A stretch of 64,000 nucleotides of DNA, from positions 10,395 to 74,394 of the forward strand of contig JAVBRO010000016.1 in the NCBI GenBank assembly GCA_031547885.1, read 5' to 3'. The notes beneath the pieces are model-generated. The model made no database searches and had not been told where the DNA came from. It saw only the letters and a program-made list of their open reading frames with translations. Numbering within the stretch: the first letter of the stretch is position 1; every line of letters begins with the position of its first letter. Of this stretch, positions 57,162-64,000 are shown one piece after another. The translations under genes were made by a program, and so were the position numbers. The stretch is from UBA940 sp031547885. GTDB taxonomy: Bacteria > Bacteroidota > Bacteroidia > Bacteroidales > Rikenellaceae.

Positions 57162-59039
57162 ATGGAAAATTTCATAGTATCGGCACGCAAATACCGCCCG
57201 GCGACATTCATTTCGGTCGTGGGGCAGAACCATATAACGTCCACGCTGCGCAACGCCATCAGCCGCGGGCAGCTCGCCCACGCATATCTGTTCTGCGGGC
57301 CGCGCGGAGTGGGTAAAACAACCTGCGCGCGCATCTTCGCCAAGGCCATCAACTGCATGAACCCGGGGCCGGACTCCGAGGCGTGCGGAGGATGCGAATC
57401 GTGCCGCAGTTTCGACGAGGGGCGCAGTTTCAACATCCACGAACTGGACGCCGCGTCGAACAACTCGGTCGACGATATCCGCAACCTCACCGACCAGGTG
57501 CGCATCCCGCCGCAGATAGGCCGCTACAGCGTCTATATTATCGACGAGGTCCACATGCTGTCGGCGCAGGCTTTCAACGCCTTCCTCAAGACGCTCGAGG
57601 AGCCGCCCGCGCACGCCGTTTTCATCCTTGCCACTACCGAAAAGCACAAGATCATACCCACCATACTGTCGCGCTGCCAGATCTTCGATTTCAACCGCAT
57701 CAAGGTCGAGGACAGCGTCGGCTATATGAAGCATATCGCCGGCGAAGAGGGGGTCACTTTTGACGAAGAGTCGCTCAACCTGATCGCGCGCAAGGCCGAC
57801 GGGGGTATGCGCGACGCCCTCTCGATGTTCGACAAGGCCGTTTCGTTCTGTGGCAACGACCTGAAATACAAAGAGGTGGCGCAGTCGCTCAATATTCTGG
57901 ACTACGACACATATTTCGACGCCGTGGAAACCATCCTGGCAGGCGATTACGGAGAGGCGTTGCTGATGTTCGACCGCGTGCTGGCCCAGGGTTTCTCGGG
58001 GCAGATATTCATGTCGGGCCTGAGCAGCCACCTGCGCGACCTGCTCGTTGCGAGAAATCCGCAGACCGCACAGCTTCTCGACGTCACCAAACCGCTTCTG
58101 GAGCATTACCAGACGCAGGCCAAACGGTGCAGTGCGGAGTTCCTTTTCGAGGGGATCGCGATGCTGACCGATCTCGACGCCAAGATCCGCATAGCCACCA
58201 ACCAGCGGCTTCTGGTCGAACTCGCCCTGATGAAATTGTGTAATCTGGCCTCGGCAGGCACGGATCAAAAAAAAAAATCTGACGATCTAGGGCCGGGACT
58301 GCCTGCCCTCAATAAAGAACGAAAACCAGCTGCCGCACCTGAAAAGGTTGTGGCGAATGCTTCTGCCGCTGCCCCTGCACCAAAACAAGAGACAGCTCCA
58401 ACACCCGAACCGGAGCCGGAACAAGAGGCAGTTCCCGCTGCGTCAAAACCGGAACCGGAAGCGGCTGCCGCCATACCTCACCCCGAACCTGTAAAAGAGG
58501 AGTCTGCGCCTGAAGCACCGGCACCCGCACCCCAGGCAGAAAAACCGGCGCCGGCGCCTAAACCGCAGGCCCGGATTAAATCGCCCTTGGGCGGCATCAG
58601 CGGCCGTTCGCTGGCCGATATAATGAGCGGCCAGGCGCAGGACGAACAGAAAAACGAGGAAAAGGAAGAGGCCGCGCCCATCGACCCCGAAGCCCAGGAA
58701 AAAATAGAGCGCATGCGCGAAAAATTCCTCGGCAAACTGGCCCAGGAGCGTCCGCGAATAGGGGTCGTCTACGAAACGATGGAAGTCGAGGGCAACACCG
58801 TTCGCGTCAAGGTGGCTTCGAAAACCCTGCACGACGAGGTCATGCGCCACCGCACCGAGACTCTGCAACTGCTGGCCGCCGTGGCGGGAGTCTACGGTCC
58901 CATGGAACTCGAAGTCGGGATAGACGAAACGATGAAAGCCGCCAAACCTATCCGTCTCGAGGATAAGGTCCGCTACATGGCCGACCACAACCCGGCATTC
59001 AGCGACCTGCGCCGCACACTCGAAATGGAAATCGAATAG
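57162..59039 (+). CDS. dnaX: DNA polymerase III subunits gamma/tau
   Basis: 625 residues from ATG 57162. AAA+ clamp-loader ATPase: Walker A in CGPRGVGKTTCARIFAK, a four-Cys zinc module (CMNPGPDSEACGGCESC), Walker B VYIIDEVHML and sensor 1 ATTEKHKIIP; the oligomerisation domain ends near 365. Then comes a run of eleven A (58267-58277, codons 369-372), a Pro/Ala/Glu-rich linker and a C-terminal domain. Slippage at the A run by one base in either direction meets a stop within a few codons, giving a 373-375 residue gamma form, while the full product is tau. Confidence 0.96.
   Translation: MENFIVSARKYRPATFISVVGQNHITSTLRNAISRGQLAHAYLFCGPRGVGKTTCARIFAKAINCMNPGPDSEACGGCESCRSFDEGRSFNIHELDAASNNSVDDIRNLTDQVRIPPQIGRYSVYIIDEVHMLSAQAFNAFLKTLEEPPAHAVFILATTEKHKIIPTILSRCQIFDFNRIKVEDSVGYMKHIAGEEGVTFDEESLNLIARKADGGMRDALSMFDKAVSFCGNDLKYKEVAQSLNILDYDTYFDAVETILAGDYGEALLMFDRVLAQGFSGQIFMSGLSSHLRDLLVARNPQTAQLLDVTKPLLEHYQTQAKRCSAEFLFEGIAMLTDLDAKIRIATNQRLLVELALMKLCNLASAGTDQKKKSDDLGPGLPALNKERKPAAAPEKVVANASAAAPAPKQETAPTPEPEPEQEAVPAASKPEPEAAAAIPHPEPVKEESAPEAPAPAPQAEKPAPAPKPQARIKSPLGGISGRSLADIMSGQAQDEQKNEEKEEAAPIDPEAQEKIERMREKFLGKLAQERPRIGVVYETMEVEGNTVRVKVASKTLHDEVMRHRTETLQLLAAVAGVYGPMELEVGIDETMKAAKPIRLEDKVRYMADHNPAFSDLRRTLEMEIE
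58267..58277 (+). promoter_or_regulatory. A11 slippage site in dnaX
   Basis: Reads CAA AAA AAA AAA TCT in the zero frame. One extra A gives ATC TGA (stop); one fewer gives AAT CTG ACG ATC TAG (stop). Placement right after domain III mirrors the Thermus dnaX poly-A slippage site. Confidence 0.6.
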
Positions 59040-59063
59040 CAACGGCTACAGCGAATCAAAACA

Positions 59064-59237
59064 GTCATCCCGAGCGAGCCGGAAAGATAACGGTCAAATG
59101 AGACGTTTGCTGACATCCGGCGACGAGGGATCTTCTTTATAATCAAACACGATATAGTTATAAGGTCGTTCCCTCGTCGCCGGAATTAAAACTTTCAGTT
59201 GTTCCGAGACACTCAATTCCGGCTCGCTCGGTATGAC
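59064..59237. repeat. Fold-back repeat family, best-preserved copy
   Basis: Left end GTCATCCCGAGCGAGCCGGA pairs with right end CCGGCTCGCTCGGTATGAC; internal CCGGCGACGAGGGATC pairs with GTTCCCTCGTCGCCGG. About 174 bp, filling the dnaX-tyrS gap. Confidence 0.9.
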
Positions 59238-59350
59238 AATGTATATCACTTTTAGAAAATCATAGGAATATCCCATACGGTTTAGGTTCCTATTTAATTT
59301 TAGAATAGTTACCTTTACGGCCTAATTTTAACCACCAAACATTTCATTCG

Positions 59351-60637
59351 ATGAATTTTGTAGAAGAGCTCCGGTGGAGGGGCATGATCCATGACCTTAC
59401 CCCGGGAACGGAAGAGTATCTCTCGAAAGGTATGGGTACCGCTTATGTGGGCATAGATCCCACCGCGGATTCGCTCCACATCGGCCACCTCGTCAGCGTG
59501 ATGATACTGAAGCATTTCCAGCAGTGCGGACATAAGCCCATCGCCCTCGTCGGAGGTGCGACCGGAATGATCGGCGACCCCAGCGGAAAATCGCTCGAAC
59601 GAAACCTGCTGGACGAAACCACACTCCGCCATAACCAGGAGGCGATAAAAAAGCAGCTTTCGCGTCTGCTCGACTTCGAAAGCGATGCGAAAAACGCCGC
59701 ATGCCTCGTGAACAACTACGACTGGATGAAAGAGCTCTCGTTCCTCGGTTTCATCAGGGATATCGGCAAGCTCATCACGGTCAACTACATGATGGCCAAG
59801 GATTCCGTCAAAAAGCGTTTCGAGGGGGACGGCGAAGGGATGTCGTTCACCGAATTCACATACCAACTGGTTCAGGGCTACGACTTCGTGCACCTGTTCG
59901 AGACGATGGAGTGCAAGATGCAGTTAGGCGGCAGCGACCAGTGGGGCAACATCACCACCGGAACCGAACTCATCCGCCGAAAACTGGGCGCCGAGGCCTA
60001 CGGGCTGACCTGTCCGCTCATCAAGAAGGCCGACGGAACCAAATTCGGCAAGACCGAGAGCGGCAACATCTGGCTCGACGCGCGCTACACGTCGCCCTAC
60101 AAATTCTACCAGTTCTGGCTCAACACCAGCGACGAGGATGCAAAGAGCTACATCCGCATATTCACAATGCTCGGCCGCGAAGAGATCGACGCCCTGATAG
60201 CCGAACAGGACGCCGCACCGCACCTGCGCCCGCTCCAGAAACGCCTTGCCGAAGAGGTAACCTGCATGGTCCATTCGCGCGGGGAGTGGGAAAAGGCCGT
60301 CGAGGCGTCGCAGATACTTTTCGGGGGTTCGACCGCCGAAGCGCTGCGCGGGCTCGACGAGGAGACCCTGCTGGCGGTTTTCGAAGGAGTACCGACTTTC
60401 AAGGTCGCCGCTTCGGACATAGACGGTGCCAATTTCGTCGACTTTATGGTTGAAAAGGCTCCGGTCTTCCCGTCGAAGGGCGAACTCCGCAAACTGATCC
60501 AGGGCGGCGGCGTGTCGCTCAACAAGGAGAAGGTCGAGGATGCCGCCCGCGCCATTTCGTCGGCCGACCTTATCGCCGGAAAATACCTGCTCGTACAGAA
60601 AGGCAAGAAGAACTACTATCTGATAGTCGCGGAGTAA
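59351..60637 (+). CDS. tyrS: Tyrosyl-tRNA synthetase
   Basis: 428 residues. Class I catalytic core with HIGH at 43-46 (DSLHIGHL), GGATGMIGDPSG, tyrosine site NNYDWM and VQGYDF, KFGKTESGN as the KMSKS-type loop, and a C-terminal S4 RNA-binding domain (about 360-428, PSKGELRKLIQGGGVSLN). It charges tRNA-Tyr with tyrosine. Single gene ended by a terminator. A TACCTTTA box (59320-59327, one mismatch) lies 24 bp upstream. Confidence 0.97.
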   Translation: MNFVEELRWRGMIHDLTPGTEEYLSKGMGTAYVGIDPTADSLHIGHLVSVMILKHFQQCGHKPIALVGGATGMIGDPSGKSLERNLLDETTLRHNQEAIKKQLSRLLDFESDAKNAACLVNNYDWMKELSFLGFIRDIGKLITVNYMMAKDSVKKRFEGDGEGMSFTEFTYQLVQGYDFVHLFETMECKMQLGGSDQWGNITTGTELIRRKLGAEAYGLTCPLIKKADGTKFGKTESGNIWLDARYTSPYKFYQFWLNTSDEDAKSYIRIFTMLGREEIDALIAEQDAAPHLRPLQKRLAEEVTCMVHSRGEWEKAVEASQILFGGSTAEALRGLDEETLLAVFEGVPTFKVAASDIDGANFVDFMVEKAPVFPSKGELRKLIQGGGVSLNKEKVEDAARAISSADLIAGKYLLVQKGKKNYYLIVAE

Positions 60638-60653
60638 TAATATCGTATCCATT

Positions 60654-60694
60654 AAAACCAGGCAGATATTTTTGCGATCTGTCTGGTTTTTGTT
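60654..60694 (+). terminator. Terminator after tyrS
   Basis: AAAACCAGGCAGAT (60654-60667) and ATCTGTCTGGTTTT (60677-60690), one wobble, then TTGTTTT. Confidence 0.88.
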
Positions 60695-60845
60695 TTATCC
60701 GGAGTTTATCATTAATATTGCATACATCTTCTTAAGATATTTTGCATGGCAATGAAATAAACATATCCGCAAAAGCTGTATTATCTCCGCCAAAACAGGC
60801 GGAATATGTGGATATTATATATTATCAAACCAACGCAAAATATTT

Positions 60846-61277
60846 ATGAAACCTCAAATAAAATATATAGAACTCAAGTCGGGATATAGCGGACATGAGA
60901 ACGGACCGGCGTGGATCGGGATGGTTGAATTCTCCAAATCGGGCAAAACCATTTACTTTAACGGAAAAGCATTCAGAGGCAACGGCCATGGATATGCCCG
61001 AGATATAGAGACACGGGACTTGTATTGGATATCCGGCATCAAAAAGAATATGCAGGACAGGCATTGGGCCGGTTCCGGGCCGATAATGATCGACAAGACC
61101 GTTATCGACGAATATAAGCAAATCGTAGGGGTCCGCGAACTCGACCCGAAACAATACATTCCTGTCGATATAGCTCCGACCGACAAGCAGAAATTCGCGA
61201 AATACGAAAATCTGCCCGGATGGGACCTATATGTATCCGGCTGGCATTGGGGAGAATTCGTTCCTCCCGAAGAGTAA
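60846..61277 (+). CDS. Uncharacterised conserved-looking small cytoplasmic protein
   Basis: 143 residues, no signal peptide or membrane segment. Compact, aromatic-rich sequence with WIGMVEFSKSGKTIYFNGKAF, YWISGIKKN, RHWAGSGPIMIDK and a Trp-rich tail (GWDLYVSGWHWGEF). I recall similar short proteins in many bacteria, some with automatic names that do not fit their size; I do not assign a function. Flanked by terminators, so it is expressed alone. Confidence 0.75.
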   Translation: MKPQIKYIELKSGYSGHENGPAWIGMVEFSKSGKTIYFNGKAFRGNGHGYARDIETRDLYWISGIKKNMQDRHWAGSGPIMIDKTVIDEYKQIVGVRELDPKQYIPVDIAPTDKQKFAKYENLPGWDLYVSGWHWGEFVPPEE

Positions 61278-61284
61278 GTTTTTT

Positions 61285-61313
61285 ACGCCCGATTCGATAT
61301 CGGGCGTTTTTTA
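61285..61313 (+). terminator. Rho-independent terminator
   Basis: ACGCCCGAT (61285-61293), loop TCGAT, ATCGGGCGT (61299-61307), then a run of T. Confidence 0.92.
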
Positions 61314-61321
61314 TATCTTTG
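61314..61321 (+). promoter_or_regulatory. -7 box (TATCTTTG) for the LEA-like gene
   Basis: An exact TAnnTTTG, 39 bp before ATG 61360; it overlaps the T tail of the preceding terminator. Confidence 0.58.
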
Positions 61322-61359
61322 TCTGTCAAGAACACAACCGACTTACTATTAAAAAGATT

Positions 61360-61962
61360 ATGAGAAAACACTTTTCACTCTTCACTTTTCACTTTTCACT
61401 TGCCATTGCGATCATGATCGCAATGGCATCGTGCGACGTGGCCAAACAGGCGCAGGGAGCCTACAACATGGTAAACTGCAAATACGATTACCAGTCGCTG
61501 AACAACTTCTCGGTCGCCGGCATCAACGTCTCGAAAGGCATCTCGCTGCTAGACGCGCCAAAGATAGTCAATCTGCTGACCGGCAACCTGTCGTCCGTGC
61601 CCGTAGGCATGACCGTAAACCTCGGAGTCACCAATCCCAACCAGACCGAAGCCATGCTCAACGGACTTGATTACGTACTTGCCATCGACGGCATCGATTT
61701 CACTTCAGGAGCGCTCCAGCAACAGTTGTCCGTACCTGCAGGCGGTACCGGAACACTTCCGCTCGCGATGTCATTCGACATAGCCACGCTGCTGAAAGGC
61801 GACACCCACACCGCTGTTGCGAACGTGGTGAAAAATATGGTGGGCATCGGTAGCGACGCCTCGAAAGTGACGCTCAATATCCGCCCGTCGTTCATGGTGC
61901 TCGGGCAGAAAGTCACTTCACCAGTCTACATTCCCATCAGTTTTTCGTTCGGCGGGAAGTAG
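61360..61962 (+). CDS. LEA type 2-like lipoprotein
   Basis: 200 residues from ATG 61360, with lipobox MAMASC. The mature part has the LEA-2/WHy-like pattern: YDYQSLNNFSVAGINV, VPVGMTVNLGVTNPNQTEAML, GLDYVLAIDGIDFTSG and SVPAGGTGTLPLAMSFDI. These beta-sandwich proteins are surface or periplasmic and of unclear role. The signal peptide is encoded by TTTTCACT tandem repeats and a perfect 28-bp palindrome (61401-61428), which is unusual for coding DNA. Confidence 0.82.
   Translation: MRKHFSLFTFHFSLAIAIMIAMASCDVAKQAQGAYNMVNCKYDYQSLNNFSVAGINVSKGISLLDAPKIVNLLTGNLSSVPVGMTVNLGVTNPNQTEAMLNGLDYVLAIDGIDFTSGALQQQLSVPAGGTGTLPLAMSFDIATLLKGDTHTAVANVVKNMVGIGSDASKVTLNIRPSFMVLGQKVTSPVYIPISFSFGGK
61366..61428. 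repeat. TTTTCACT repeats and 28-bp palindrome inside the signal peptide
   Basis: TTTTCACTCTTCACTTTTCACTTTTCACT (61369-61400) is followed by a perfect palindrome 61401-61428, centred on ATCATGAT, flanked by TGCCATTGCG and its complement. Confidence 0.85.
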
Positions 61963-61977
61963 CGGAAAACGAAAGAT

Positions 61978-62138
61978 GTCTTCCCGAGTGAGTCAGATCA
62001 AGTGAGGATGCAAGGAATTGAATGTTACTATCTGACGACGAGGGATCTTCCTTGTAAATTAAGCGGTAGTTCCCTCGTCGTGCGATAGCACCTTTTTATA
62101 CCGTGTTCAGTCATTACATCGCACTCGCTCGGGATGAC
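61978..62138. repeat. Fold-back repeat family copy
   Basis: Left TCTTCCCGAGTGAG, internal CTGACGACGAGGGATCTTCC and GTTCCCTCGTCGTGCG, right GCACTCGCTCGGGATGAC. Confidence 0.85.
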
Positions 62139-62178
62139 AAAAGAGAAACGGCTCCTTTTCGGGAGCCGTTTCTCTTTT
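62139..62178. terminator. Bidirectional terminator
   Basis: A 17-bp perfect stem, AAAAGAGAAACGGCTCC (62139-62155), six-base loop, complement (62162-62178), between the convergent LEA-like and TlpA genes. Confidence 0.92.
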
Positions 62179-62190
62179 TATGAGAACACC

Positions 62191-62670
62191 TTACTTTAAA
62201 AGTTCCTTGAGCTTCGCAGCCAGCGCTTCGCCGCGCAGGTTCTCGGCGACTATCGTGCCCTCGCTGTCGATCAGAAGGTTGCGTGGGATCGAACGCACAC
62301 CGTACATCGCCTGAGTGGGGCAATCCCACCCTTTCAGCGAACTCACCTGTATCCAACCCATCCCGTTCCTCTTTACAGCGCTCTTCCATGCTACTGCATC
62401 GTCGTCGTACGACACTGCGAAAATCTCGAAACCCTTGTCTTTATAGTCGTCATAAGCGGCTTTCAGATAGGGCACCTCGTGCATGCAGGGGCCGCACCAC
62501 GACGCCCAAAAATCGAGAAGCGTGTACTTATTCTCCTTCACAACGTCGGAAAGCGCGATCTCCTTTCCGTCCTGCGAGGGCAGGGAGAAGTCCTTGTATT
62601 TTTCACCGGTCTGCGCATTGCACGCCGCCGAAACGGCAACCGCCGCGATCATAAGAATCAGCTTTTTCAT
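62191..62670 (-). CDS. Short TlpA/ResA-type thioredoxin protein
   Basis: 159 residues from ATG 62670; the longer frame start at 62730 lies upstream of the promoter box. Signal peptide with a possible Cys after AVSAAC. Thioredoxin fold with active site LLDFWASWCGPC, then FEIFAVSYDDD, and cis-Pro IPRNLLID. It probably reduces disulfides in the periplasm. It is a close paralogue of the C-terminal half of the gene that follows on the same strand. Confidence 0.92.
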   Translation of the reverse strand: MKKLILMIAAVAVSAACNAQTGEKYKDFSLPSQDGKEIALSDVVKENKYTLLDFWASWCGPCMHEVPYLKAAYDDYKDKGFEIFAVSYDDDAVAWKSAVKRNGMGWIQVSSLKGWDCPTQAMYGVRSIPRNLLIDSEGTIVAENLRGEALAAKLKELLK

Positions 62671-62695
62671 AGCAGTAAGGTTTAATATTACCTTA

Positions 62696-62703
62696 CAAAT
62701 ATA
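62696..62703 (-). promoter_or_regulatory. -7 box (TATATTTG) for the short TlpA gene
   Basis: An exact match on the minus strand between the two TlpA genes, 26 bp before the ATG. Confidence 0.6.
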
Positions 62704-62710
62704 ATGTTTT

Positions 62711-63790
62711 TTACGGTAAAAGTTCCGCAAGGCGGTCGGAAAGCTCTTTGCCGCGCAGGTTGCGGGCCACGATATTGCCTTCGAAGTCGATCAGGAAGCT
62801 GGCCGGAATGGAGCTTACTTCATACACCTGGGCCGCCGGTTCCTGCCACCCATGCAGTGAACTAACCTGCAGCCAGGTCATCTTCTGATCGGCAATCGCC
62901 TTTTTCCAGGCATCTGCATTGTCGTCGAGCGACACTGCAAAAATTTCGAAACCTTTATCATGATACGCGGCGTAAGCTTCGCGCAGGTGCGGCATTTCTG
63001 CCATACACGGCTTGCACCACGAAGCCCAGAAATCGACGAGGGTGTATCGGTTGGCAGCGATCACGTCGGACAGGATCACTACATCTCCGTCGGGCGCGGC
63101 GCTAACTATCTCACGGTATGACTCGCCGAACTGCCTCTCTTTCTCCTTTATCGCCTCTATCGTCTTACCAAGCTCTATCATCACCGGAAGTTGCCGTATC
63201 TCCGGGGAGAACGCCGCCAACGTCTCTTCGGCGCCTCCGGGTATAACCCCATCTCCGCTATTGGCAAATACTCTGTCCAACATAAATACGCCGCCCATAT
63301 TGTCCGTGTTTTCACGGATATAGGCCCACGACATTTCGTTCCATTTATCTATGTTTTCAGGTGTGAGCCTTGTCTCGATCGCCTCATTGGCATTTTTCAG
63401 AAATGCCGTCAGCCGATCGTTCGTCCGGTTGCCGGTAACATATCCCTTCGCATTTCCGGGCCACGATATGTCGCCCTTCAGTTTCAGCCGGGCTCCCGGC
63501 TCGACTGTAAAAGCCGCGAGGGTCCAGATGGTATCCCAGGCAGGCGTTATATACATAATATTCCCGAACATGGGATGGTCGACGGCTCCCCGGTACTCCA
63601 TTTTGCCGTCGACGAACGGTATCAAGTCGGTATAATTGTCGGGGTTAAGATTGAGATTGTCGGTGACGAACAGCATAGCCTTTTGGTCGAAGCCTTTCAC
63701 TTCGCCTTTCAGGGTCCAGGCATTGGGATCTTTCGGCGCACAGGCGGTGGCAAGCAGAGCCGCGGCAAGGATGAGCAAACGAGGTTTCAT
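62711..63790 (-). CDS. TlpA-type lipoprotein with DUF4369-like N-terminus
   Basis: 359 residues; lipobox ATACAPK. N-terminal DUF4369-like beta domain (about 22-120, WTLKGEVKGFDQKAMLFV), a helical middle part, and a C-terminal thioredoxin domain (about 230-359) with VDFWASWCKPC, FEIFAVSLDDN and cis-Pro IPASFLID. Found in outer-membrane-associated redox systems of Bacteroidetes. The thioredoxin half matches the short paralogue 41 bp downstream almost motif by motif, so they likely arose by duplication. TATCTTTG promoter box at 63816-63823. Confidence 0.94.
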   Translation of the reverse strand: MKPRLLILAAALLATACAPKDPNAWTLKGEVKGFDQKAMLFVTDNLNLNPDNYTDLIPFVDGKMEYRGAVDHPMFGNIMYITPAWDTIWTLAAFTVEPGARLKLKGDISWPGNAKGYVTGNRTNDRLTAFLKNANEAIETRLTPENIDKWNEMSWAYIRENTDNMGGVFMLDRVFANSGDGVIPGGAEETLAAFSPEIRQLPVMIELGKTIEAIKEKERQFGESYREIVSAAPDGDVVILSDVIAANRYTLVDFWASWCKPCMAEMPHLREAYAAYHDKGFEIFAVSLDDNADAWKKAIADQKMTWLQVSSLHGWQEPAAQVYEVSSIPASFLIDFEGNIVARNLRGKELSDRLAELLP

Positions 63791-63815
63791 AATATCGGAG
63801 TTGATGGTTGTCCCG

Positions 63816-63823
63816 CAAAGATA
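63816..63823 (-). promoter_or_regulatory. -7 box (TATCTTTG) for the long TlpA gene
   Basis: An exact TAnnTTTG on the minus strand, 26 bp upstream of the ATG. Confidence 0.58.
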
Positions 63824-63860
63824 TTAAAATCTCCGCCATAACGAAAACGGGACCTTGCAA

Positions 63861-64000
63861 TGTGAACTTACCCCCAAAAGTTAGACAAAAAACTTTTGGG
63901 GGTATTTTTATGGGATCGAGCTTAAGGACGTATCGTCATTACGATGTAGCGAAGAAATTGGATGCGATTAACCTCTACGACCGGGGTTACGGATGCGTGA
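63861..64000 (+). mobile_element. Left end of an IS3-like insertion sequence
   Basis: Starts TGTGAACTTACCCCC, of the form seen at ends of Bacteroidetes IS3-family elements, then a 13-bp perfect hairpin, ACCCCCAAAAGTT (63870-63882) with its complement (63891-63903). This is followed by TTTTT, which would block read-through transcription into the transposase. The element continues beyond the window. Confidence 0.72.
63910..64000 (+). CDS. Transposase OrfA, N-terminal fragment
   Basis: The first 30 codons are visible from ATG 63910, cut by the window end. RTYRHYDVAKKLDAINLYDR resembles the start of the helix-turn-helix OrfA of IS3-family transposases (KxxAVxLY pattern). It lies 7 nt after the hairpin of the IS end. 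Confidence 0.6.
   Translation, partial: MGSSLRTYRHYDVAKKLDAINLYDRGYGCV

Overview
The window looks like chromosomal DNA of a gut Bacteroidales, most consistent with Alistipes or another Rikenellaceae member (inference). It has GC-rich genes and AT-rich spacers. Promoter boxes follow the Bacteroidetes TAnnTTTG form, often with TTG or TTTG about 19-20 bp upstream. It also carries SusC/SusD pairs, a hybrid two-component regulator, DUF4249 lipoproteins and TlpA-type lipoproteins. No rRNA or tRNA gene was recognised.

Layout. 1-3.8 kb: a truncated TlpA-type lipoprotein (-), then a LytS/LytTR two-component pair (+) whose sensor has a methionine-rich periplasmic loop. 3.9-9.4 kb: an endonuclease/exonuclease/phosphatase lipoprotein (-), and a TonB receptor, DUF4249 and small lipoprotein unit (-). 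10-10.8 kb: a phage-lysis-like pair (M15 peptidase and a membrane-anchored protein). 10.9-24.2 kb: a GntR repressor divergent from a long + strand set: 2-oxoacid dehydrogenase E2, E3 and fused E1, a PHP-type protein, an aldolase-SDR fusion, a SorE-like zinc dehydrogenase, a tandem class II aldolase and a lipoate ligase. 24.3-29.5 kb: rhamnulokinase, rhamnose isomerase, RhaT and an AraC regulator. 29.5-33 kb: a repeat-containing lipoprotein, FabI and a secreted aldose epimerase. 33-56 kb: a polysaccharide utilisation locus with HTCS, SusC, SusD, SusE, a double SusE/F, GH76, GH125 and GH32, plus convergent DUF4965 and GH127-like genes. GH76 and GH125 point to alpha-mannan. 57-64 kb: dnaX, tyrS, a small protein, an LEA-like lipoprotein, two TlpA proteins and the left end of an IS3-like element.

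How it fits together. The GntR cluster and the rhamnose genes are co-directional. The aldolase-SDR fusion has the architecture known for rhamnulose-1-phosphate aldolase/lactaldehyde dehydrogenase, and no other rhamnulose-phosphate aldolase lies among the rhamnose genes. The two blocks may therefore form one deoxysugar pathway, with the dehydrogenase complex turning a C3 or acyloin product into acyl-CoA and the lipoate ligase charging E2. This is the best candidate for an undescribed system. GntR-type near-palindromes flank both divergent starts, and one overlaps the -33 box of the E2 promoter.

A second theme is what fills the spacers. At least ten copies of a fold-back family (ends GTCATYCCGAGCGAG, with internal CGACGAGGGATCT) and many short AT-rich tandem tracts (ATTACGA, TTAACCAT, GATTCAT, TTTTCAAA units) occupy almost every intergenic gap. 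In three places they touch coding starts: the PHP gene, the DUF4249 gene and the LEA-like lipoprotein.
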